Shown here in pieces: positions 44,207 to 54,633 of a DNA stretch of 64,000 nt. How positions within the stretch are numbered: the first letter of the stretch is position 1; the number at the start of each line of letters is the position of its first letter. The stretch lies in assembly GCF_902167145.1 (NCBI RefSeq), contig NC_050105.1:119863898-119927897 (forward strand). Direction: 5' to 3'. Under the pieces are notes generated by a model. The model was not told the DNA's origin. It saw only the letters and a list, made by a program, of their open reading frames with translations, and made no database searches. This DNA comes from Zea mays (taxonomy: Eukaryota > Streptophyta > Magnoliopsida > Poales > Poaceae). A program made the translations under genes and the position numbers.

Positions 44207-44407
44207 GGGCAATAATGCCAAGGCAGCAAGGGAATCTAGGAGATCTCGGCAAGAGGAGGAAGAGGGAATAGCGTGTAGCTTTGGATGCAAGAAATGCTGC
44301 GTGCTTCGTTTTGGCTCCGTCCCCGGCGACGTGGCCTTGGATTCCAAGGATAGGATATGCCTGCCGGGGGTCGTAGCTAGCCTAGCGCTCGTTGGATTGG
44401 CTACCAT

Positions 44408-45385
44408 CTAGCTGCTGCTGCTGCCTCTTTGGTTTATGCACGAGGAGGATCTTCCTGTCTCTACCGGCATCATCAGGGCCACCAGACCCCCTGCTGGCCG
44501 TACTTGGAAACATTGTTCAAAGGCGGATGCTGCTGCTGGTACGTACTATGTGTGTGTCGTACGTACGTATGGCATGCATCTTCTCCGTGCTGCGGCGTCC
44601 GAGGTGTGCTTTTACACTGTGAACTGTATATATCGACGGGTACGTACGATTTCTATACGGCTTAATTCAGTTCTCCGAACTCTTGATTCGCTTCTAATTA
44701 AGCTGGCGACCCGGCACCATCGTATACGTCAAGGCCATACGTTCTGTGGAATTTTGACTCTGTGTGTCTGGACATGGGAGTGCTGGAACCGGTAAAATCC
44801 GTGGAAAGGGGGGGCGGTGGTGGTTGCCGGTTGGGAGGGAGGTGAAAAAGGCGCCGCCGGCGAGAAGATGCGACGAAGGGGGGATATGGCAGTGGACCCT
44901 GAAAAGTGAAAAAGGAGCTAGCTAAAAGGGCTACGGAGACACTTGAGTCCGAGTCTGAGTCCTCTCTCTAGAGTCTAGACCGCCATTCTGGAGACTATCA
45001 GAGGAGCTGGTGGTGGTGGCCTTGTTCTTGTTGGTTTACATTCTGGGTGCCTGGGTCCAGTTCATTCCAAACCCTGGCGCTGGCGGGCGTGCAGCCGGCC
45101 GGGAGGCGTACCAGCACAGCACGACGACCCATTGGCATGCGGATTACGTATCGCGATTTGGAAAGGGTAGTAGTGGTAGTAGGTGTAGCCTGTAGGGCAA
45201 AGGAAATGGTCAGCGAAAATAAATAAATAATGGTCTGTTCGTGCTGCCACACACACACCATAGTCAAACTGGCGGCATGCATAGCCCGACAACGCATGCC
45301 CATATAATCATTTAAAACAATATTTTATATTGTCTAACAGTGTATTTATATGATCTATTGTACTGTTTATTAAAATAGGAGATAA
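44408..45385. other. intergenic DNA upstream of the GRAS gene
   Basis: About 1 kb of unique-looking sequence with several GTACGTAC-type stretches near 44540-44650, which could hold promoter elements of the GRAS gene. No coding frame of quality and no RNA gene is seen. Confidence 0.5.
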
Positions 45386-46118
45386 GAGCAACTCCAAAAG
45401 GATGTTAAAAAGTTTACCCAAAAAATGATTATTAAGAGCAGGCTAAAAAAATTTAAGAGCATCTCCAAAAGGATGCTAAAATCAATCCTTAAACGTGTTT
45501 AGGGGTGGAAAAACGAAATTTCTCCGTCCAACAGACCTCCCTTCCTTCCCCTAAATTACATGCGTCCCGCATCCATGGTCCGCCCTCCCGCAAATATCCG
45601 TGAGCAAGGTCTTTCCCCAATCCATCCTTGCGCACGCTTCGCCAGTCGTTTCCCGCGGTATTTTTCGCTTGGGTGATCGGGATAGAGGCCAGCGACAGCA
45701 CCTGCAAGTGGCTAGTTTTGTTTGAGCGTTCGTTTTTGCGTGAACTGATGGAGCTATACTTTGTTTACACCATGAAAAAGATTTAGTATGTCCCCCATAA
45801 TCAGTTTTTGACGAATAATTTTGTATTTCCTTTTGGAGATGCTCTAAGAGTGAATTATGATGGGTACTCCAACAGTTTCTTTAATTATGACATGTGGCGC
45901 AATCTGTACAGTCGTCGGGAGGCCGTGAATGATATGATACGTTGATGAATGGATTGGTGAGAGATAGAACACACCAAAATATGAGGGAGAGGAGACTGTG
46001 GATGCAGGACGCTAATTTTTTGGGGGCAAGAATGAGGGAGCTGTTGAAGTAAGAAAAACAACTATTCTTGACTAATATTTGTTTTAGGATTAGTTTACAC
46101 ATTCTTTTGGAGTTGCTC
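45386..46118. mobile_element. Tourist-like MITE (PIF/Harbinger), interrupted by a second MITE
   Basis: The ends GAGCAACTCCAAAAG and its approximate inverse (CTTTTGGAGTTGCTC) are flanked by TAA on both sides (45383-45385 and 46119-46121), the 3-bp target duplication typical of Tourist/PIF-Harbinger elements. It is 733 bp including the inner element. No coding capacity. Confidence 0.82.
45457..45844. mobile_element. Tourist-like MITE nested in another MITE
   Basis: The ends GAGCATCTCCAAAAGG and CCTTTTGGAGATGCTC are near-perfect inverted repeats, with TAA on both sides (45454-45456 and 45845-45847). It is 388 bp, no gene, and of a family closely related to the outer element. Confidence 0.85.
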
Positions 46119-47497
46119 TAAGACGAGAAAAATGATGAGTAAACTAGTAGATCTAATCTTAGCGGCCCCTTTAAACCCGTCTAGTTAGTCGGGCTTTGTT
46201 GGGATAGCCCGCGTAGCAGCGGCTTGTCAGACTATTAACCGTGTCAGACCGAGGTGTTAATTTGATATTTTCATTATGATATAATGTGAATAAATTACGA
46301 AAATAGCCACAAAATAAGTGAGTGAATAGGACTCAAAACTGTTGTTGGTTTGAGAAAGAAATACAGCCGCACTCTTCTAACCGGTGTAACTCAAGTTTAA
46401 TTATGTTATACGAAGGATATACCCCCTCGCGCCAATGTATTGTCCAAGAGACTAGCTAGATGTATTGCTACTGAGTACTCAACTGACATAACAGAAAAAG
46501 GTTGGAGGAGGAATTAGCGGAAAAATAAAGAGCAGAGTGTGAAACAATGGCGAGGCAACGAACTCCAGCAGCCAAAACCAGCTGGGAGGCAGCCTGGCCG
46601 ATCCGGCCGGGAGGTTGACTTGGATGGCCTGTTTGGTTGGTCGCCCTACATGGCCGGTTTTGAGCAATACTATGGTTTTACTGTGGTAAAGTAAAACCGT
46701 AGTATTTGTGTTATGTATAATTGTAAACTGTGGTATTTCAAAATTACAGTATTTCAAAACTGCATTTACAAACAGTCCCTCACAATGCAAGATGTTAGAC
46801 TATTACTAGTTACATCTAGAAGTCATGTAGTTTCAAAATCATCGAAATAAAATATGCTTGAAAATTACAAACTTTTTTTTGTAGGCAAGGAACTACACAT
46901 CTCAGTCTAACTTGTTGCAAAACAACAAGGACTAAAGAAACCGAACCTACTAATTTGATGGACATGGAAATGGAGAGCATCTATGGAGTAAGAATCCCAT
47001 CGCTGTTCAAAAAGACCAGCCCTTTACCAACTAATTTGATGCACCCTGCAATATCTGTGTATAACTAAAAAAAGGGCAAATAAACCCTCTTTTTGTATGA
47101 AAATCAATGAATCGAGCAGTATGATTGTTTGGATTTTAGATTTTGAATGCGTCAGAACTTCACTACGTTTCGAAAGTATTAGGAACAATAAAAACTGGGT
47201 ATACCTAGCAACTCAAACCCCAATCAATATAACACAATCCAGAATAACAACTAGTATAGAACATCTTGCAACAGCATGCGCCAGATTTAAAACGAGATTA
47301 TCAGCGTTCCGCGATTATTTAACCACCTCAGATCCTATCAGGATTGCGAGCGAATTCATAACAGCCCGCCTAAACCATACCACCAGTCCACCACCGCGTA
47401 CTAAAACGCAAGTCACATAATATTAAATTAGCCGGAAGGCGAAAAGGAATCCCATAATAATAATAAAATGTGCCGGAAGGAAGGAGAGACAGAATTC
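46119..47497. other. intergenic DNA between the MITEs and eIF1A
   Basis: No gene is seen. A 14-bp hairpin with one mismatch (TACTATGGTTTTAC at 46668-46681 pairing with 46691-46704) lies inside a stretch bounded by GCCTGTTTGG (46627) and AAACAGTCC (46770-46778), probably a small MITE without clear ends. The part next to 47497 is the expected eIF1A 3' untranslated region. Confidence 0.5.
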
Positions 47498-47938
47498 TTA
47501 GATCTTGTCGATGTCCTCGTCCTCGAACTGGATGTAGTTGTAGTCGCCGTTCTCCTCGCCCTCCTCGGGCCCATCGACGTCGACGCCCTCGTTGAGCCTG
47601 AGCGTCTCGGGAAGCTCCCCGTAGGCCTTGAGCAGGCGCGCCTCGTCGTTCATGTACTTGAGGATGACGTCGGCCTTGTCGTCCTGGTAGTCGCGGAGGC
47701 CGACGAGGACGATGTCCCCGGCCGCGATCCACACCTTCTTGTGCATCTTGCCCCGGATATGGCAGAGGCGACGCGTGCCGTCCACGCAGGTGGCCTCGCA
47801 CCGCCCGTTGCCGAGCATCCGGGTCACCTGCGCATACTCCTGCCCGTCTTCCTTGAAGACGAGCTCGCGCTTGTCGTCGTCAGCCTCGTTCTTTCCACGC
47901 TTCCGGTTCTTGCCTCCCTTACCCTTGTTCTTCGGCAT
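47498..47938 (-). CDS. eIF1A: eukaryotic translation initiation factor 1A
   Basis: A complete intronless 146-residue protein, the usual eIF1A length. It starts [18 protein letters not shown] (basic N-terminal tail), has an S1/IF1-type OB fold at about 30-95 ([60 protein letters not shown]), a short helical part ([19 protein letters not shown]) and an acidic C-terminal tail ending DEDIDKI. eIF1A binds the A-site region of the 40S subunit, promotes scanning and start-codon choice with eIF1, and its C-terminal tail contacts eIF5B. All family landmarks are present. The start context GCGAAGATGCC is good. The open frame on the opposite strand is a GC-rich shadow. Confidence 0.97.
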   Translation of the reverse strand: MPKNKGKGGKNRKRGKNEADDDKRELVFKEDGQEYAQVTRMLGNGRCEATCVDGTRRLCHIRGKMHKKVWIAAGDIVLVGLRDYQDDKADVILKYMNDEARLLKAYGELPETLRLNEGVDVDGPEEGEENGDYNYIQFEDEDIDKI

Positions 47939-48924
47939 CTTCGCGGAGGACGAGAGCGGTGTGGCGAAAACCTAGCGCGAGATCGAGGTGGGGAAAGGGC
48001 GTGCTGCGGGCCGCGTTTCCTGCGGAACTTTTTTAGAAGTGTGCGGCGGTGTTTGGTGAACGCGAGGGGAGGAGGTCTTGAGCCGTATGGTTCGTTGGAT
48101 CTAGGGTTCGGCGGCGTGGACCGCTCGCATAGGAAGGGCGGTGTCTGTTTCTGGATAAGCAGGGCGCGGTGTAGGCTGAAAACGGGTCGGACAATATTTT
48201 TAGGGTGTCTTTAGATTCACCAACTAAAATCTAATCACTGTTATATTAATGTTTGGTGCTTATTATAAATATTAAATATAGTTTAATTATAAAAATAATT
48301 ATGTAGACGAGAAATAACGACAAAACAAACCTATTAAGGTGTTTGTTTCTAAACCTATAAAACTAATATTTAGCGTCTAAAATTAGCCGAGAGGTTTATA
48401 ACACATCAACTAATAGACCAACTAATGATTAGTTATATCTCTCAAATAGTTATTAGTTGTTAGCTAGTTCAACCTAGCTAATAACTTATTAGCTATCTAA
48501 CAACTAATGATTTGTTTTGTTTTACTTTTTGGTGACAACTTCACAACTAGCGAGTACCATAGCACCAGAACAGTCTATACATCATGTATTAATTGTACAA
48601 ACGTTCAGTAGCAGAGTATGATAATAAATATATTTTCACAGAAATGGACTCTGGAATGGACAATTTCTAAAATACACAGGCAGAGGCTAATTTCTAAGCT
48701 CTAAATTAAAGAACAAATTGAAGGGCACAAAACAGAAACATAAATAGGCAGGATGTAGAAGTTGGTGTGGCCAATAGAAATTGAAGAATCTCAGCATCAA
48801 TAGCCAAATCCACTCTTCAAGACTTGCGTCCGTTGAAAGTTTGAAATCTATAACCTCTGAGCTACATCTCCTGGTACATTAGCCATCTTTACACTTCAGG
48901 TGCAAGAAGCTCCCCAAGCTTCCA
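47939..48924. other. eIF1A promoter side and A+T-rich intergenic DNA
   Basis: The first 250 bp are GC-rich and should hold the eIF1A leader and promoter. About 48205-48530 is A+T-rich with repeated CTAATA/AACAACTAATGA motifs and resembles a decayed MITE, though I could not fix its ends. The segment after about 48550 is probably the 3' untranslated region of the PDI-like gene. Confidence 0.45.
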
Positions 48925-51900
48925 TCACTCTTCATGAATTCGTCTTGGCTGTGGAGTATCATCTTGCCCAGCAAAGTACACCATGACAAACAGAAGGGCA
49001 ATGACGAATATAAGGATGTACAGCGAGGTCAAGCTGACCAGAGAATTCAGGAAACCCATGAAAGAAGGGCCGCTAATTTTCTTCTTTGTTGTTCTTCCTG
49101 CTCTGTATCCCTCAAGAAATTGGCTTATTTGAGATGCTTGGTCAGTACCTTCTTCTAATCTCTCTGAACCATCCACCTTCACCAAGAACCATTTTAATTC
49201 AATCCCAGAAAATAACAAATTCTTATTTGATGATTATCGGAGAGATGGTAGCAGTTTCTTTCTTAATCAAGTATTAACTTTCTCAGGGAATTATGAGGGT
49301 CAACAAACAGGAACCTATAAAAGCAATACCTTTATTGATAGAAAAACTTTTGCATCATTAGTCAGAAACATGCCAGTAACACTTTATATGGATGGTGGTA
49401 TTAGAAAATAGAATTAATTACTGAGGATACTGTACTTACGAGCTCATACTCCTCATTTCTATCCCACACAAGTAGCTTTGGCAGCTGTGAGCTTTTGGAA
49501 ACATCAAAAGTCTCCACAAACTCATCCCATTGCTTGATTCCAACATATCCAAACACCAAATCACGGTTTGCGCTAGCAGCAGATCTCAAAATCTTTACCA
49601 GCTGTGTAGAATTTTCATCTGAATCATCCTCCAAAATTGTGAGAACAACTTTCCTCTGATCATCATTCAACATTTTTATCGTCTCTGTATTGATTGGGAC
49701 AACCAAAGGGAGAAGGGATTGTCGTACAAAATCTTCCAAGAAATTTTCTATATCCAAAAAACAACACCATCAGCTATGGCGTTATGGGGAAATCAACATG
49801 GCTATGTATGGTATATTAAACGACCATAAGACAATACATGGTGCCTGAAATTACTTCTCAAACTAAGAATCGACATAGAAAAAAAAAGCCATGAACGAAC
49901 ACAAGAAAGGGATAACAATTACCTTCAAATGGGCCATAGAACAAGCTTTGTTCCTTATACTTTGGATGGATTGCAACTAGCGCCGGAACCTTGTCAAATT
50001 CATAGGCTACCATGACGTCCTCAGAGAAATCTTTAGCAACAGCAAACCATGCTCTTTTCTTGTATTTCCTTCCATATTCAGCAATCAATGAGTCATTCAC
50101 CCCAAAACCAAGGAACATAGGAAAGCTTGTACCAGCATTCTCAACAAAGTTCTTTATCGCAGAGTCTGACTCAAGGATAGAAACATCTGGCGCAACAAAC
50201 TTCTTCAGATTGCGGACAAGCTGATCAGCCTTCCTCGAACCAGTGTATTCAATTGGAACACCGTGGATAAAAAGCATGAGGGTAGGGAACCCACTGCATT
50301 TAGGAACTAATAAGCATTAGGCATCCAATCTAAGAATATCTACTCTCCAGCGAAACCAAAATACTTTCAGGCAAGAACTTACTCAACTCCATATTTTGAT
50401 CCAAGTTTCCTGTATTTATCAGCATTAACTTTGGCAACAACAATGGGCTCACTCAACCCTGCCAACATTGGTGCAGCTTCATCTAACTGCACCAACAAAA
50501 AAAAGGAGTAATATCATAACTTCGTTTTCTTAATCCAATTCCCTGGAATTTCTGGCTTTTATGCAATTGTAAGTAAGCAAAAAGTAGTATTTGAGAACGT
50601 ACTAATTCAGGTGTGTCACACCTAATAGCACTTGTCTTTTTCCACAGGCTAATGTACCGAAATTCAGGTGGTGTCACGCACTACCACTCTGTTTGTTTAA
50701 TGACTCAATAACAACATTTTTCGTTAAATATTCTGAAAAAATAGCAAGTTGTGTGCTCTCCCACTTCGCTCTAATCTGCTCGAGTTTTCGGGAGTTGGGA
50801 CTACCCACCCAAAAAAACAAGGAATCCCAGAGTCCGGTGGTGTCACACACTGCTCCATGTTTGTTTAATGACTCAATAAAAACATTTTTTGTTCAAAAAA
50901 CGAATAAATTTTCTGGAAAACAGTAAGGCTACTCTCCGTGGGAGTTCTATTTCCATTTAACAAGTCGCCACATAAGCGTAGTTGATGATATGACAACGTG
51001 TTTAAGAGATAACTCTCTTAGCACAATTACGAACTATTTATGAGTCATTAAAATTAAATGTCTATAAAACTATAGAATGAAACTTCTCATTGAGTGTGTG
51101 TGTGTGTTTCATCCATGTTTCATTTCAATGGTGAACGAACTACCGGAAACTACACAACAATGAGCGAGCCTGAGATTGCCTACCAGTCATTTCGTTGCTT
51201 GAAAAAATTAGCATGGATCTTAGGAGGAAGGATTGAAGAGCTCTAGAGAAGGTCTGCAAAGGACGATCGGCCACTAGAAAGCAACAATTCAGCTGGAAGT
51301 TTGGACACATTGGCTGCAACCCACTTGAACGTTCTAAGGACCACAAATGATAAGATCTAATACCTGGTTTGCTGTAATTCCAATTCTCGGAATCTTTGTT
51401 GAATCTCCATAATCTTTAGACTTTTAGATATTCTTGTGGTGCCAAGTGACATGGCAATATTGGAAACAACGCCGCCAAACTCTCCACTCAGACCGGACTG
51501 GCCTAAGTTCTGTACTCTCCCACTTCACTAACACAGAATCTGAACTCCAGAGACCCAATTAACCCGTTCCCACAGCACTAACACAGAAGCCAAGATCCAC
51601 CCCGATCCACGGCAACGGCCCACGGTCGGTATCCCAACGCGCAATCACATCTCATAGGTCTACTAACAACCACCAGCAAGCGACAGGTCGGCAGGAGTTC
51701 GTCGTACCTCGGGCGCAAGGCGCTTGCAGTGGCCGCACCATGGCGCGTAGAAATCGACGAAGAGGAAGTCGATGACGCCCAGCGCCGCCTCGAAGTTGCT
51801 CTCGTCGAGGTCGATCACCCGCCCGTCGCGTGGGAAATCCTCGCCCGCGGCGACGGTGTCCCGGGCTGAGAGCGGGAGCAGCAGCAAGAGGAGTACGAGA

Positions 51901-51935
51901 GGGAGCGGCGGCGGCGGCAGGACTCTAGCCGCCAT
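48925..51935 (-). CDS. protein disulfide isomerase-like protein (PDIL5-2/5-3 type), five exons
   Basis: Exons on the minus strand: 51708-51935, 50383-50486, 49923-50293, 49440-49747 and 48925-49176, each junction with GT donor and AG acceptor; joined they give 420 residues. Residues about 1-30 are a hydrophobic signal peptide. A thioredoxin domain follows with FYAPWCGHCKR (CGHC, 67-70) and a FPTLMLF strand. Then come redox-inactive thioredoxin-like regions (DVSILESDSAIKNFV, KRAWFAVAKDFSED, VLTILEDDSDENS). Near the C-terminus is one membrane segment (SLTSLYILIFVIALLFVMVY) and a short tail with RRIHEE. This layout of one active CxxC domain plus a C-terminal anchor is that of plant PDIL5-2/5-3, an ER membrane oxidoreductase helping disulfide formation. 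The 1.2-kb first intron splits the domain directly after the active site. Confidence 0.93.
50690..50910. repeat. two ~60-bp direct repeats in intron 1 of the PDI-like gene
   Basis: GTTTGTTTAATGACTCAATA followed by ACAACATTTTT-like sequence occurs near 50691 and again near 50860, each preceded by GGTGGTGTCAC and a short pyrimidine-rich stretch. The rest of the intron (50487-51707) shows no gene; a TGTGTGTG tract lies near 51097. Confidence 0.65.
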
Positions 51936-52592
51936 CGCCGTGGCGGGCGCTCGACTCGATCTCCGCCGCGACGGAAGTATGGGGGCACTGAACTTGACTA
52001 GTTTCCAAGGGCAAGGGGGTTATTCGGAGAAAGTTCGCATTTATTTACCCTCCTTCGGAATCTGAGTTGTTTTGGTGACTTTTTTCTTTGATATATTAGT
52101 ATAAAATTCATTTTTATGTGAAATTGAGGGCCACATTGTGCTGTTTGGTTCAACCTTTTTTATAAGCATTTTTAATAATCTGGCTATGGGAGAATTTAGC
52201 TAGGGAGAGAATTTGAATATCATGGATATTATGTATAGAGGAAGATAAAAATATCCATGACGTTTAGGATATAGAAAGTGATGGCTTACTACTAATTCAG
52301 CGATTCAACTGATTATGTGTTTATGTTGATTTTTTCGATTTTTTACTAAAATGATTCTTATAAAAACTATTTTAAAAACTAATCATTTGTCAGTCTACAA
52401 CACCTTATGGTGACCAAAAGCTAAAGAACTGAAACAAACAAGGCCATTAATTTTAGATTATGTATACACTCATGGGCTACCTAAAGATTTTGAACATCCT
52501 TGCATACTGATCCTACTAAATTGAAGTTTTTGTCATTTCCAGGAAACGAATGTTAAAAACATAAAACCTACTCGTATGACACGAAACACTTA
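51936..52592. other. promoter side of the PDI-like gene and a MITE-like stretch
   Basis: The first ~120 bp are the expected leader and promoter. About 52138-52445 begins GTGCTGTTTGGTTCAA and ends GAAACAAACAAGGCC, imperfect inverted ends typical of a small non-coding element, with A+T-rich content. No duplication could be fixed. Confidence 0.45.
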
Positions 52593-52983
52593 GACCGTCT
52601 CCAACAGCATACTCTATATCTATTATTTACCGTCTCTTCTAAAAGATTTCAGCCTGTATATCTTCTTTATCTCTAACAACGTCCTCTAAATCACGTCCTC
52701 TATACGTAAATACCTATATTAGAGACATTTTTTATTTTAATTTTTTTATATATACGTAATTATCATACTCTCAAATATATTATATATTAGTTTTGTTAAA
52801 CCGGTTGTTTAAAGTATTCAAATGGATAGAGCGGAGGAGAGAGAAACTCTATATATAGAGGATCCAGCAGCTTTCTCTAAATTTAAAGGACCATTTAGAG
52901 AACGTTACTAGAGGGAGTAGAGGACGAAATCTTCTCTACAATTTAAAGTAAAGAACTCTTTAGAGGGTCTGTTGGAGCTAGTC
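52593..52983. mobile_element. Tourist-like MITE (PIF/Harbinger)
   Basis: The ends GACCGTCTCCAACAG and CTGTTGGAGCTAGTC are inverted repeats with two mismatches, flanked by TTA at 52590-52592 and 52984-52986. It is 391 bp and non-coding. Confidence 0.83.
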
Positions 52984-52986
52984 TTA

Positions 52987-53414
52987 GGCCTAGTTTAAGA
53001 AAGCTTCACTTCAAAAATTTTAAGTCTATTTCATTTTCTTCTATTCAAACAGATCCAGCCCCATTAGCTCTAGCTTCAAAAAATACTATAACTAGAGCCT
53101 AGTTTTATGAAATTTTCAAAGCTCCTCAAAGGGTGCTCAAAAACATTGTTTTCATACATTCTCATGAAGTTGCATAAAAATTACCCACCATGACATCGTT
53201 TACATGATCTACCGATACATGTTTCTTTCTCATTCCACTAATCATTAAGGGTAATTAAGGAAATTCATACAAATAAATTGTATTACAAAAGCTGAAGTCT
53301 ATGTGCAAGCCAAACACTCTTGATCCCCGTCTTACCAATCTATTGAATCTGTTTTATAGTGAAATTAGAGAACCAAAGCTAAATTTTTAAAGTGAAGTTC
53401 TTCCAAACATGACC
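52987..53414. mobile_element. second Tourist-like MITE directly abutting the first
   Basis: It starts GGCCTAGTTTAAGAAAG and continues with CTTCACTTCAAAA; the right end is TTTTAAAGTGAAGTTC...AAACATGACC, an imperfect inverted copy. TTA flanks it at 52984-52986, shared with the neighbouring MITE, and at 53415-53417. It is 428 bp and non-coding. Confidence 0.7.
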
Positions 53415-53583
53415 TTAAAAAAGGAAGAAGTAACTGGGCACTTTGAATCTAATTTTCAGCTGCTACCTGATGGTCACCGTCTCACCGAGGCTTTAGTCCA
53501 GTAATGTCAAAAGGGCGGCCACCACAGAACCTGATATCAAAGATGCACCCCTTTGCTACTACATAATTTCCATTCATTATTAT

Positions 53584-53745
53584 AAGACTATCTCCAATAG
53601 TTTTATATTATCTTATATTTTAAAAAATACTTTGTAAACAGTGTTATCTACAGTAAAAAAACATCTCATGTTCGTACATGTAAACAGTGTTGTGTACAGT
53701 AAAAACATCTCATGATCATATACACAATCTACTGTAAGCAACATA
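53584..53745. repeat. MITE end fragment with a 46-bp tandem duplication
   Basis: The segment begins AAGACTATCTCCAATAG, like a Tourist end, and contains two copies of a 46-bp unit starting GTAAACAGTGTT (53634 and 53680). The other half of this element is not visible to the right, where retroelements begin. Confidence 0.5.
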
Positions 53746-54183
53746 TGTTGGAACCGGACCGCCGACACATGGCGTGTCCGTCGGGGCCGCCCGCACTCAC
53801 GGCGCGCCCACCCAGGCTGTCGGGCCGCGACACACGCGCCCACACGTATAGCAGTGGGCTTTAGGTCTCTTGGGCCAATACTCCCCCAAAAAGCTAGCCC
53901 TTCAGGGGGTTGCACCTTCAACCATATAAACCATGCTTTTTCACTCTCACCAGACAATGTGTGACTATTCCCAACAATCTCCCCCTCACACATTGTGAGC
54001 CGAGATTTGTCTGAGAATGCACTGGGCCAACCTGGCTTTGATACCAATTGTTGGAACCGGACCGCCGACACATGGCGTGTCCGTCGGGGCCGCCCGCACT
54101 CACGGCGCGCCTACCCAGGCTGTCGGGCCGCGACACATGCGCCCGCACGTATAGCAGCGGGCTTTAGGTCTCTTGGGCCAACA
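53746..54183 (-). mobile_element. TRIM (terminal-repeat retrotransposon in miniature)
   Basis: Two 135-bp direct repeats (53746-53880 and 54049-54183, about five differences by eye) flank a 168-bp internal part. In the minus direction the right repeat is followed at once by ATTGGTATCAAAGCC, a tRNA-Met-type PBS, and the left repeat is preceded by TTTTTGGGGGAG, a polypurine tract. Repeats run TGTTGGCCC...GGTTCCAACA on the sense strand. There is no coding capacity; it must rely on enzymes from other elements. No matching target duplication was found (ACATA left, CTGAT right). Confidence 0.86.
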
Positions 54184-54187
54184 CTGA

Positions 54188-54456
54188 TGTTGGATCCTGG
54201 ACTCGGCAGCTGGCTTTGCAGACAACGGAGCTGGGCGGCGAGTCGGGCTTCTGGGGGCGGTCACCGTGGTGGAGCGAGCGCCACCAGAGAAAACCCCAGA
54301 AAACCCCAGGTATGAGAAACACAAGCACAGAGAGAAAATGAGATGGGTCTGCGCAACTGTCACAGCGCAACCTTTTGCTTTTCTGTTATTTAAAGTAAAA
54401 AGCAATTACATGGCCTAATGCCCGGATCTCCCGCCGCCACAAGTCCATGCCCCACA
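54188..54456 (-). repeat. candidate 3' LTR of the truncated Copia element
   Basis: A 269-bp segment beginning TGTGGGGCATGG directly after the polypurine tract and ending CCAACA. With no second copy in the window the boundaries are provisional. The TRIM begins only four bases beyond it. Confidence 0.55.
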
Positions 54457-54633
54457 TTCTCCCCCTTTTAAGGAACACAGTGGACAGGTGCAGCATGTTC
54501 AGCGACAGGATATATCTAACTTGGCGGTCACGACGCAGTCAGGCACCGCACTGACACGCTCGCGATTCTACGCCTCAACAATCAACTAGATTACAGAAAG
54601 CAAATGTTTATGGAAAAACTAACAAATCACCCC

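Noticed and set aside
44106..44252. Upstream in-frame ATG extending the GRAS protein by 49 residues
   Set aside because: The extension would include the TATA box at 44197-44206 and has no GRAS-like character; the ATG at 44105 fits better.
47468..48214. 248-codon plus-strand open frame over eIF1A
   Set aside because: Complement of the well-conserved eIF1A gene; Leu/Val-rich composition is typical of an antisense shadow.
54040..54188. Target duplication for the TRIM
   Set aside because: Flanks ACATA and CTGAT do not match; none is claimed.
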